DNA from: JAVVHH01 sp963848035 | GTDB lineage: Bacteria > Pseudomonadota > Alphaproteobacteria > Acetobacterales > Acetobacteraceae | Length of the DNA stretch: 64,000 nt | NCBI GenBank assembly: GCA_963848035.1 | Contig: CAWKCD010000001.1 | Location: forward strand, 1,674,001 to 1,738,000 | Direction: 5' to 3' | Shown here: positions 55,041-62,221 of the stretch, one piece after another | Layout: every line of letters begins with the position of its first letter | Position numbering within the stretch: the first letter of the stretch is position 1 | Made by a program: the position numbers and the translations under genes | Notes under the pieces: model-generated | What the model saw: only the letters and a program-made list of their open reading frames with translations | What the model was told of the DNA's origin: nothing | Databases searched by the model: none

Positions 55041-55553
55041 TCACATTGGGGTAATTTGGAGGTCGTACACAACTCCGTCGCTTCCATGACATACACCTGC
55101 GCCGCTTCGGCTGAATGCGTTGAAATAGTATTGACAATGTAGCGTCGAGCCGTCTGGCGCTGTAGCTGTGACTGAACCTCCGCCTTGAGTAGGCACAAGA
55201 AGAGCGCTGCCGCTTGCGCTTGCGACGAACCCTCCAGAGACACTGCTAGCGGTTCCGAACGCGGCGCCACCCCCGCTCGCAACATATATCCACCGTCCCG
55301 TATATGTCCTTCCGTGGAGGACTACGGTGAAATCGCCGCCGGGGTGACCGGTGGTCACGGCGATGATCGTGTGCCCCTGGTCAGCAGAGGACTGTCCCAT
55401 CAGATAGACGTCATAATGACGCGTGCATGCAGTCAAAGCGATCGCGCACGCAACGATCACTTTAAGTGGTGAGCGGCTCGAGCCGCGGCCTGGACCAATT
55501 TGAAGTCGGCTACGACCGTCGCCGGCGGTTTGCTCACGGGGCCGATGCCTCAA
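55041..55553 (-). CDS. Putative small lipoprotein or secreted protein
   Basis: A frame of up to 170 codons with a hydrophobic stretch LKVIVACAIALTAC that looks like a lipoprotein signal peptide with lipobox LTAC. The mature portion is beta-rich, Gly/Ser/Thr-rich (GHTIIAVTTGHPGGDFTVVL; GGGSVTATAPDGSTLHC) with a Cys pair near the C-terminus. GC is lower than in the neighbours, hinting at acquisition. The upstream 30 residues before the hydrophobic core are Arg-rich and probably not translated; the start may be a GTG nearer the lipobox. Function unknown. Confidence 0.5.
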   Translation of the reverse strand: MRHRPREQTAGDGRSRLQIGPGRGSSRSPLKVIVACAIALTACTRHYDVYLMGQSSADQGHTIIAVTTGHPGGDFTVVLHGRTYTGRWIYVASGGGAAFGTASSVSGGFVASASGSALLVPTQGGGSVTATAPDGSTLHCQYYFNAFSRSGAGVCHGSDGVVYDLQITPM

Positions 55554-55643
55554 CTTCCTACCTCCTCAATGCGATGCTGAAGCTTGCGCTTATCATCGTG
55601 AAGGTCGCAATCGGCTAAACTCATCTTTCGCTTGCGCGCTCCC

Positions 55644-55657
55644 GGTAGTCGAACCAG
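55644..55657. repeat. 14-bp direct repeat, left copy
   Basis: GGTAGTCGAACCAG is identical to 56354-56367. The two copies bracket the REP-RAYT-REP segment. The right copy encodes the WFDY of the GH43 C-terminus and the left copy would encode the same residues in a truncated frame. Confidence 0.75.
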
Positions 55658-55668
55658 CACGCGCAGAA

Positions 55669-55686
55669 GATGGGTGCAACCCATCC
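55669..55686. repeat. REP-like palindrome 1
   Basis: GATGGGTGCAACCCATCC: arms GATGGGT and ACCCATC with a 3-base centre. Exactly matches, in inverse orientation, the palindrome at 56306-56323 beyond the RAYT remnant. Inverted REP pairs of this sort are the substrates of RAYT transposases. Confidence 0.75.
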
Positions 55687-55727
55687 GGTTTCGGAGGTGG
55701 GCGAGGGGTCTTCATCGAAAGCGACGT

Positions 55728-55747
55728 GATGGCTTGCACCCATCCTA
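55728..55747. repeat. REP-like palindrome 2 (imperfect)
   Basis: GATGGCTTGCACCCATCCTA plus C: the same element as palindrome 3 with one changed arm (GATGGCT against ACCCATC). It has the orientation of palindrome 3. With palindrome 1 it forms an inverted pair 60 bases apart upstream of the transposase remnant. Confidence 0.65.
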
Positions 55748-55873
55748 CTGCGGACGGTTGGCGCTTTCAGACGGCGTTCGGGGTGATCTTGCTGAGCGCG
55801 GCGGTGTTGTGGGTCGCGGGGCGGCGATTGGTTTGTTGTTTGTCGCGTTGGGCGTGAGCGACATTATGCGGAC

Positions 55874-56304
55874 ATGACGGAGTATCGGCGTCATCGCGTG
55901 CCCGGCCGGACGTATTTCTTCACGGTGAATCCAGACCATATGCATTGCGTGTGGTCGTTGCCGGAGGGGAACAGCGACTTTTCTTCTCGGTGGAAAGTCA
56001 TCAAGGCAGAGTTTTCGAGTGGTTTGCCGCGGGTCGAAGATCGGTCGGTTAGCAGGGTCGGCAAAGGTGAGCGGGGGTTTGGCAGCGGCGGTTTTGGGAA
56101 CATACGATCCGGGACAAGCGGGATTATGCGGCGCATGTGGATTACGTCCACTTCAATCCGGTGAAGCATGGGCTCGTCGTCGCGGTTGGGGATTGGCCGT
56201 ATTCGAGATTTCACCGGGAGGTTGCGCGGGGGGTTTATCCGGCGTCTTGGGCGGGCGGGGGTCTTGAGGTTCGGGAGGCGGGGGAGCCGGGTTTGGAGGG
56301 TTAG
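55874..56304 (+). pseudogene. REP-associated tyrosine transposase (RAYT), decayed
   Basis: A remnant of a Y1-type HUH single-strand transposase of the IS200-like RAYT family, which moves or processes REP elements. The start MTEYRRHRVPGRTYFFTVN is typical. It then jumps straight to PDHMHCVWSLPEG: about 35-40 codons normally found between these blocks are missing. The HUH motif (HMH) is retained. A second lesion, a one-base loss in the G run near 56068, shifts frame; beyond it WQRRFWEHTIRDKRDYAAH and DYVHFNPVKHG, which holds the catalytic Tyr, are readable to a TAG at 56302-56304. It should be inactive unless the indel is an error, and even then lacks its inner segment. Confidence 0.85.
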
Positions 56305-57959
56305 AGGATGGGTTGCACCCATCCTACGGGGGTGGGGTGGAAGTCTCGTTCTTGGTAGTCGAACCAGTCGAAGTCGGCCTGGTGGGCGGTGCCGGCGGTG
56401 TCTTGGCAGCACACCCCTACGAAGGCGCCGGTGAAGTTGGCGGTGGCGGGGGTGGCGGCTTCGTCGGAGAGGATGCTGGCGTCGAATACTTCGGGGATCC
56501 AGTTCCAGGTGGTGCCGTCTTGGCTCCAGGCGAAGAGGAGGCGTTGGTCGTCGACTTCGACGCGGAGGTGGGTTGGGCCCGGCGGGAGGGGGATGGGAGT
56601 GGTGAAGCTGTCGGCGGAATTGCCGTCGGGGAGAGCGGACATGACACGGAGGTGGCGGCCGATTTGGTCGTCGTGGGTGACGTGCAAGTAGTGGAATTTG
56701 GCAGCGTTGTAATAGCAGACCAGGCCGGCGGATTGTTGGAAATGGTGGGGGGTGAAGTCCATGAGGGTGCTTGCGCTGTAGTAGAAGGATTGTTGGCGGC
56801 GGGCGATCAGGGATTGGCGGAAGACGCTGCCGATGGTTTCGCGGCCGTAGAGGCGCAAGTGGCCGGGGCGGGCGGTGAGGCTGAAGAGTTGTTGCCAGTG
56901 GGGGGTGCGGAGCCATTGGAAGTCGAGGGGGAGGTCGGGGGAGTCGAAGTCGTGGCGGGTGGGGGTTGCGGGGAAGGGGTGCGGGGGCAAGGTGGGGAGG
57001 TCGGGAGATAGGGTGGGGGCGCTGCCTAGGTCGGTGACGAGGCGAGGCCAGTCGTCGGTGTTCCAGTGGAGCAGGGCGATGGCGGATTCGCGCCCTAGGG
57101 TGGAGCGGCCGCGGTTTCGCAGGGGGCGGCTGCAGAGGAAGACGATGATGGTTTGGCCGTCTGTGGTGTCGGTCCAGTCGGCGTGGCCGGCGCGTTGGAG
57201 GATGGCGTCGGGGCGGTCTTTGCTGGTGATCAGGGGGTTGTCGGGGTGGAGTTCGTAGGGGCCGCGGAGGTTCCTCGAGCGGGCCAGGGTGGCTTGGTGG
57301 TGGTAGTAGGTGCCGCCTTCGGCGGTGAGGAGGTAGTACCAGCCGTTTCGTTTGTGGATGTGGGGGGCTTCGGTGAGGCCGGCTGGGGTGCCGGTGAAGA
57401 TGTTTTGGCGGGTGCCGATGAGGCGTTTGGCGGCCGGGTCGTATTCTTGGAGGACGATGCCGGCGAAGCGGTTCTTGCCGGGTCGGTGGTCCCAGAGTTG
57501 GTTGAGGATGTAGATGCGGCCGTCGTCGTCTTCGAAGATGGAGGGGTCGAAGCCGGAGGAGTTCAGGTAGACGGGGTCGGACCAGTCGCCGTCGATCTGG
57601 TCGGCAGTCACTAGGTAGTTGTGGCAGTCGCGAAGGCTGGCGCCGGGGGCGCCGCTCGAGCCGGAGGTGCGGCCGTAGCGCTTCATGTCGGTGTAGATGA
57701 GGGTGAATTTGCCGGCGATCATGCGCAGCGCCGGGGCCCAGACGCCGCAGGAATCGGGGTCGCCGCGCATGTCGAGCTGGGATTGGCGGCGGAGGGGGCG
57801 GGTGAGGAGGCGCCAGTTCACGAGGTCGCGGGAGTGGTGGATCTGGACGCCGGGGTACCACTCGAAGGTGGAGGTGGCGACGTAGTAGTCGTCGCCGACG
57901 CGCAGGATCGAGGGGTCGGGGTTGAAGCCGCGGAGGAAGGGGTTTTGGACGGTGGTCAT
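56301..57959 (-). CDS. GH43-family beta-xylosidase/arabinosidase
   Basis: A 552-residue, signal-less (cytoplasmic) glycoside hydrolase. The five-bladed propeller carries the catalytic base Asp15 (GFNPDPSILRVGDDYYV), the pKa modulator Asp138 (GFDPSIF) and the acid Glu197 (GLTEAPHIH). The C-terminal beta-sandwich begins near residue 345. The architecture matches XynB-type beta-1,4-xylosidases that split imported xylo-oligosaccharides. The last residues, VGWVQPIL, are encoded by a REP palindrome, so the original C-terminus has been replaced. The ATG at 57959 is 2 bases from the permease gene stop. With xylA it points to xyloside use. Confidence 0.9.
   Translation of the reverse strand: MTTVQNPFLRGFNPDPSILRVGDDYYVATSTFEWYPGVQIHHSRDLVNWRLLTRPLRRQSQLDMRGDPDSCGVWAPALRMIAGKFTLIYTDMKRYGRTSGSSGAPGASLRDCHNYLVTADQIDGDWSDPVYLNSSGFDPSIFEDDDGRIYILNQLWDHRPGKNRFAGIVLQEYDPAAKRLIGTRQNIFTGTPAGLTEAPHIHKRNGWYYLLTAEGGTYYHHQATLARSRNLRGPYELHPDNPLITSKDRPDAILQRAGHADWTDTTDGQTIIVFLCSRPLRNRGRSTLGRESAIALLHWNTDDWPRLVTDLGSAPTLSPDLPTLPPHPFPATPTRHDFDSPDLPLDFQWLRTPHWQQLFSLTARPGHLRLYGRETIGSVFRQSLIARRQQSFYYSASTLMDFTPHHFQQSAGLVCYYNAAKFHYLHVTHDDQIGRHLRVMSALPDGNSADSFTTPIPLPPGPTHLRVEVDDQRLLFAWSQDGTTWNWIPEVFDASILSDEAATPATANFTGAFVGVCCQDTAGTAHQADFDWFDYQERDFHPTPVGWVQPIL
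56306..56327. repeat. REP-like palindrome 3, overlapping the GH43 coding end
   Basis: GGATGGGT and ACCCATCC face each other across TGC, followed by TAC. On the minus strand this palindrome encodes the final residues (VGWVQPI) of the GH43 enzyme, and its edge abuts the stop codons of both the GH43 gene and the transposase remnant. Confidence 0.75.
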
Positions 57960-57961
57960 GC

Positions 57962-58792
57962 CTATCCTTTGACGGCGCCGGCGGTGAGGCCGGCGACGAT
58001 GTGCTTTTGGGCCAAGAAGAAGACGATGATGGTGGGGAGGATGGTCAGGGTGACGAACGCCAGGATCAGGTTCCAGTCGGCGGAGTATTCGCCCTGGTAG
58101 GCCATGATCCCTAGGGGCCAGGGGTATTTGCTGTCGGAGTCGAGCATGACGAGCGGCATGAGGTAGGCGTTCCAGCTCTGGACGAAGCTGATGGTGCCGA
58201 CGGTGGCGATGATGGGCCGCGAGAGGGGGAGGATGATCCAGCGGAAGAAGCCGATGTAGGAGCAGCCGTCGATGACGGCGGCTTCGAACATCTCGTGGGG
58301 GATGTCGCGGAAGAAGCGGCGGAGGAGGAGGATGGCCATGGCGAGGCCGAAGGCGGATTGGGGGAGGGCGACGCCGAAATAGGTGTCGAGGAGGTCGAGG
58401 TCGCGGACCTTGATGAAGAGGGGGAGGATGGCGGTGGCGGCGGGGAAGAGCAAGCCGAGGGTGAGGTAGCCGAGGAGCATCGTGCTGCCGAAGAATTTTA
58501 TGTGCGCGAAGACGAAGGCGGCCATGCCGGCGCAGGCGAGGGTGGTGGCGACGGTGAGGGTCGAGATCGCGAGCGAGTTGCCGAGCAGGCGCCAGTAGCG
58601 GCTGGAGACGAGGATGTCGGTGTAGTTCTGCCACTCCCAGACACTTGGGATTCCGAAGGGGGAGGTGCGGAGTTCGCCGAGGGATTTGAAGCCGCCGAGG
58701 ATGGTCGCGAGCAGGGGCACGGCGACGAAGGCGGCGACGATCAGGAGGAAGAGGGCGCGGTAGAGCGGGGCGGGGTCGAAGGTCCTATTCAT
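57962..58792 (-). CDS. Sugar ABC transporter permease (MalG type)
   Basis: A 276-residue permease with six helices. The EAA loop reads EMFEAAVIDGCSYIGFFRWI (about 165-184), and the C-terminus KHIVAGLTAGAVKG is usual for MalG/UgpE-type proteins. It overlaps the upstream permease gene by eight bases. It is part of the operon binding protein-permease-permease-GH43, which imports a xylo-oligosaccharide or similar sugar. No ATPase gene is in this operon. Confidence 0.9.
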   Translation of the reverse strand: MNRTFDPAPLYRALFLLIVAAFVAVPLLATILGGFKSLGELRTSPFGIPSVWEWQNYTDILVSSRYWRLLGNSLAISTLTVATTLACAGMAAFVFAHIKFFGSTMLLGYLTLGLLFPAATAILPLFIKVRDLDLLDTYFGVALPQSAFGLAMAILLLRRFFRDIPHEMFEAAVIDGCSYIGFFRWIILPLSRPIIATVGTISFVQSWNAYLMPLVMLDSDSKYPWPLGIMAYQGEYSADWNLILAFVTLTILPTIIVFFLAQKHIVAGLTAGAVKG

Positions 58793-59693
58793 TGCGCAGG
58801 ACCAGCTTCTGGTAGGTGAAGGCGAAGCCGGCGCAGATGAGGAACAGGACGACGCCGACGGCGCTGCCGAAGCCGACGCGCATGCGGGTCACGCCGAAAT
58901 TGTAGAGGAAGGTGACCATGGTTTGCGACGAATCGGCGGGGCCGCCACCGGTGAGCGGCATGACGACGTCGAAGAGCTGCAGCGAGCCGACGATGGCGAA
59001 GAAGATCGAGAGGCGGATGGTGGGGTAGAGGGCGGGCAGGACGACGTGGCGCAGGGTTTGAGCGCGGGTGGCGCCGTCGAGCTGCGAGGCTTCGACTTGG
59101 GCGTGGTCGAGGCCTTGGAGGGCGGCGATGAAGAGCATCATGTGGAAGCCGAAATATTTCCAGACGACGACGACGAGGATGGCGGCCATGGAGGTGGCCG
59201 GGCTGGCGAGGAGTTGGGGCGGGGAGTTGGAGCCGAAGGCGCGCCAGATGCCGGCGAGGAGGCCGTACTCGCCGTCGTAGACGAAGGAGAAGATGAGCCC
59301 GGCGGCGATCTCGGCGAGGATGTAGGGGAGGAAGAAGAGGAGGCGGAGCGCGACGGCGCCGCGGAAGCGGTTGGAGAGCGCGATGGCGAGGGCCATGGCG
59401 AGGGGGAGCTGGACCAGCAACGAGACCAGGATGACGAGGGCGTTGTTGCGGAGTGCGAGCAGGAAGGGGCGGGAGGCGAAGACGGCTTTGTAGTTGGCCC
59501 AGCCGACCCATTGCGTGGGGTGTCCGTAGCCGTTCCAGTTGAAGAGGCTGTACCAGCCGGCTTCGGCGACCGGGAGGGTCACGAAGAGGGTGAAAAGCAG
59601 CAGGGCCGGGGGGAGGAACAGCAGGATGGCGGCGAGCTTGCCGCCGCCGCGGCGCCGGCCGACGCCGACGCCTAGGGTTGCGAGCGTGTGCAT
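58785..59693 (-). CDS. Sugar ABC transporter permease (MalF type)
   Basis: A 302-residue permease with a long cytoplasmic basic N-terminus (RRRGGGK) and six helices. The EAA-loop region is ASQLDGATRAQTLRHVVLP (about 196-214); its leading EA-A is weaker than in the paired subunit. It lies 19 bases after the binding-protein gene and overlaps the next permease. Family: MalF/UgpA. Confidence 0.9.
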   Translation of the reverse strand: MHTLATLGVGVGRRRGGGKLAAILLFLPPALLLFTLFVTLPVAEAGWYSLFNWNGYGHPTQWVGWANYKAVFASRPFLLALRNNALVILVSLLVQLPLAMALAIALSNRFRGAVALRLLFFLPYILAEIAAGLIFSFVYDGEYGLLAGIWRAFGSNSPPQLLASPATSMAAILVVVVWKYFGFHMMLFIAALQGLDHAQVEASQLDGATRAQTLRHVVLPALYPTIRLSIFFAIVGSLQLFDVVMPLTGGGPADSSQTMVTFLYNFGVTRMRVGFGSAVGVVLFLICAGFAFTYQKLVLRNE

Positions 59694-59712
59694 GCTGCCC
59701 GCCGGGCTGCGA

Positions 59713-60975
59713 TCAGTTGCCCTGCTCCCAGGCGGCTTGGATGGCGGCAGCGGCTTGTTCGGGGGTCATGGAGCCACCGGCGATCTCGGCGACGGCGTCG
59801 TTGACGGTGCGGCCGACGGACGGGCCGAGCAGCTGGTCGTAGAAGTTCTGGTGGTAGGTGGAGTGGTCCAGCGCGTCGGCGAAGTGGCGCTGGAAGGGGT
59901 TGGTGATGGTGGATTCCGCGCTGCGGACGACGGGGACGATGAACCCGGCGGCGGCGAGCTTGGCCTGGTATTCAGGCGAGACAAAGAATTTGATGAAGTC
60001 GACGGTGGGGGCGGGGGCGCCTTTGCTAACGACCCAGCCGTTGATGCCGCCGAGCGTGTCGGTGGGCTGGCCCTTGCCGCCGGCGACGGTGGGGAAGTCG
60101 ATCCAGCCGAGCTGTTCGTCGGAGAGGCCCTTCTTGTCGGCGGCGATGGCTTTCTGCTGGGCGTAGAAGGTGCTGATGACGAGGGACATCGCGACCCGGC
60201 CGTCGGCGAAGAGGCCGACCGCGGGGAGGTGCTTCATGCCGAGCATGCCGGGCTGGAAGGGGTCGAGGTCGACGAGCTGCTTGAAGTCGGCGCCGGCTTT
60301 GACGAAGGGGGCGGCTTTGAAGCCGCCGTCTTTGTTCGCCATGGCGGCGTCGATCGCGGGTTTGCCGCCTTCGCGGAGGGAGAGGGCGGAGTAGAAGAGG
60401 GCCAGCGGCCATTTGTCGGCGCCGCCCGCGGTGAGCGGGGTGATGCCGGCGGCTTTGAGGGTTTTGACGGTGGCGAGGAGGTCGTCCCAGGTCTTGATCT
60501 TGTCGGCGTCGACGTTGGCTTTACGGAACAGGTCGCGGTTGTAGATGAAGCCGACGACGGTGCGGGTCTGCGGGATGCCGTAGACTTTGCCGTCGATGGT
60601 GAAGGGGCCGATGGCGCTGGGGCTGATCTGGTCGAAATAGCCTTTGGTCTGGGCCGTGATGTCTTCGACGACGCCGGCTTCGACTTGCGCCTTCAGGACG
60701 CCGCCGGCCCAGCTATAAAACATCGAGGGCTTTTCGCGGCTTTGCAGCATGGTGGTGAGCTTGGCTTTGTAGGCCTCGTTCTCGATGTAGCGGAGGTCGA
60801 CTTTGACGCCGGGGTGGGCGGCTTCGAATTGATGCGCGGCGTCGGTCCAGATGGCGATCTGCGCCGGGTTCACTTCGAGATGGAGCCAGCGGACGGTGTC
60901 GTCGGCGCGAGCCGTCGCGAAGGAGGCGAGCAGAGACCAGGCTGCCAGTGTCGTCAAACGGACAAGTTTGCTCAA
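59713..60975 (-). CDS. Sugar ABC transporter substrate-binding protein
   Basis: A 420-residue periplasmic sugar receptor. The signal peptide LSKLVRLTTLAAWSLLASF is cleaved near ARA-DD. The mature start VRWLHLEVNPAQIAIWTDAA and the motif TLGGINGWVVSKGA are typical of family-1 carbohydrate binders. The start is TTG at 60975, preceded by GGGAGGGAAGAA; upstream extension lacks a signal. First gene of the minus-strand xyloside import operon; divergent from a Gfo/Idh gene. Confidence 0.9.
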   Translation of the reverse strand: MSKLVRLTTLAAWSLLASFATARADDTVRWLHLEVNPAQIAIWTDAAHQFEAAHPGVKVDLRYIENEAYKAKLTTMLQSREKPSMFYSWAGGVLKAQVEAGVVEDITAQTKGYFDQISPSAIGPFTIDGKVYGIPQTRTVVGFIYNRDLFRKANVDADKIKTWDDLLATVKTLKAAGITPLTAGGADKWPLALFYSALSLREGGKPAIDAAMANKDGGFKAAPFVKAGADFKQLVDLDPFQPGMLGMKHLPAVGLFADGRVAMSLVISTFYAQQKAIAADKKGLSDEQLGWIDFPTVAGGKGQPTDTLGGINGWVVSKGAPAPTVDFIKFFVSPEYQAKLAAAGFIVPVVRSAESTITNPFQRHFADALDHSTYHQNFYDQLLGPSVGRTVNDAVAEIAGGSMTPEQAAAAIQAAWEQGN

Positions 60976-61036
60976 TTCTTCCCTCCCGCGCCGGGTTCTG
61001 CGCCCGCTGCGGCAGCGTGGCACCGAGTGATGAGGT

Positions 61037-61054
61037 GCGCAACTCAAATTGCGC
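61037..61054. promoter_or_regulatory. Inverted repeat in the divergent sugar promoter region
   Basis: GCGCAA and TTGCGC are separated by six bases (CTCAAA) in the only gap between the xyloside importer (minus) and the Gfo/Idh gene (plus). It is well placed to be an operator for a LacI-type repressor controlling both directions. Binding is inferred. Confidence 0.35.
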
Positions 61055-61115
61055 TTGTCGCCGGCGAGAAGCGCGCTCAGATTGCGGCCATGCACGCTGG
61101 TCGAAGTTGAAGAAC

Positions 61116-62213
61116 ATGGAACCTGTCCGGATCGGCCTGATCGGCTGCGGCAATATCAGTGCGGCCTACTTGCGGGCGGCTGGGTTCTTTCCCGAGCTGG
61201 AGTTTGCGGCCTGCGCGGATCTGGACGAGAGCCGGGCTGGGGCGCGGGCTGGCGAGTTCGGGCTGCGGGCGGTCAGCGTGGAGGCGCTGCTGGCGGACCC
61301 GTCGATCGAGATCTTGCTGAACCTGACCATTCCGCAGGCGCATGTGGCGGTTGGCCTGGAGGCGGTGCGGCACGGCAAACATGTGCATTGCGAGAAGCCG
61401 TTGGGCGTTTCGACGGCGGAGGCGCGGCCATTGCTCGAGGCGGCAGCGGCGGCCGGGCTGCGGGTGGGTGTTGCGCCGGACACGTTCCTGGGGGGCGCGC
61501 ATCAGACGGCGCGGCGGCTGATCGACGAGGGGGCGATCGGGCAGGTGCTGTCGGGCACGGCGTTCATGATGAACCACGGGCATGAGCATTGGCATCCGGA
61601 TCCGGCATTCTATTACGCAGCGGGTGGCGGGCCGATGTTCGACATGGGGCCGTATTACCTCACCAACCTGGTCAACCTGCTGGGCCCGGTGGCGCGGGTG
61701 ACGGGGTTCGCGACGGCCGGGTTCGAGCGGCGGACGGTGAGCAGCGAAGCGAAGCGGGGCGCGGTGATCGACGTCGCGGTCGCGACGCATGTCTCGGGGT
61801 TGCTGCAGTTCGTGGGCGGGGCGGTGGTCTCGATCGTGACGAGCTTCGACGTGTGGCAGCACCGGCATGGGAACATGGAATTGTATGGCACGGAGGGCTC
61901 GATGGTCGTGCCGGATCCAAACCGGTTCGGGGGCACGGTCTCGATTGCCAAGCGGCGCGATGCGTGGGCGGACATGCCGCTCAGCCATGGGTTCGCGGAC
62001 GGGAATTTCCGCGGGATCGGGCTGGCCGACATGGCCCGCGGCATCCGTAGCGGGCGGACGCATCGTTGCGACGGCGCGATGGGATTCCATGTGCTCGAGG
62101 TGATGGAGGCGTTCGGCCGGGCGAGCGCGGAGGGCCGGGTGATCGAGATCGAGAGCCGGTGCGAGCGGCCGGCGGCGTTGCCGGCGCGGCCGGTGGTCGG
62201 CGAACTGGACTGA
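61116..62213 (+). CDS. Gfo/Idh/MocA-family oxidoreductase
   Basis: A 365-residue dehydrogenase. The Rossmann motif is IGLIGCGNISAAYL (residues 6-19) and the catalytic-Lys motif CEKP is at 92-95. The substrate domain has EHWHPDPAFYY and MFDMGPYYLTNLVNLLGP. It is a clear paralogue of the enzyme at 49515-50672. It is followed within 10 bases by a ThuA-like gene, a pairing known from trehalose/sucrose utilisation loci in which the sugar is oxidised to a 3-keto form. Confidence 0.88.
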   Translation: MEPVRIGLIGCGNISAAYLRAAGFFPELEFAACADLDESRAGARAGEFGLRAVSVEALLADPSIEILLNLTIPQAHVAVGLEAVRHGKHVHCEKPLGVSTAEARPLLEAAAAAGLRVGVAPDTFLGGAHQTARRLIDEGAIGQVLSGTAFMMNHGHEHWHPDPAFYYAAGGGPMFDMGPYYLTNLVNLLGPVARVTGFATAGFERRTVSSEAKRGAVIDVAVATHVSGLLQFVGGAVVSIVTSFDVWQHRHGNMELYGTEGSMVVPDPNRFGGTVSIAKRRDAWADMPLSHGFADGNFRGIGLADMARGIRSGRTHRCDGAMGFHVLEVMEAFGRASAEGRVIEIESRCERPAALPARPVVGELD

Positions 62214-62221
62214 GGGGAATG

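Larger units (their letters stand above)
55554..55873. other. Intergenic region holding REP-like repeats and a GH43 3'-end fragment
   Basis: No intact gene. On the minus strand, codons at 55621-55656 read WFDYRERASER and stop, close to the WFDYQER near the C-terminus of the GH43 enzyme at 56301. The sequence GGTAGTCGAACCAG (55644-55657) recurs exactly at 56354-56367. Two REP-like palindromes (55669-55686; 55728-55747) follow. This looks like the displaced end of the GH43 gene, separated from it by a RAYT insertion. Confidence 0.5.
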
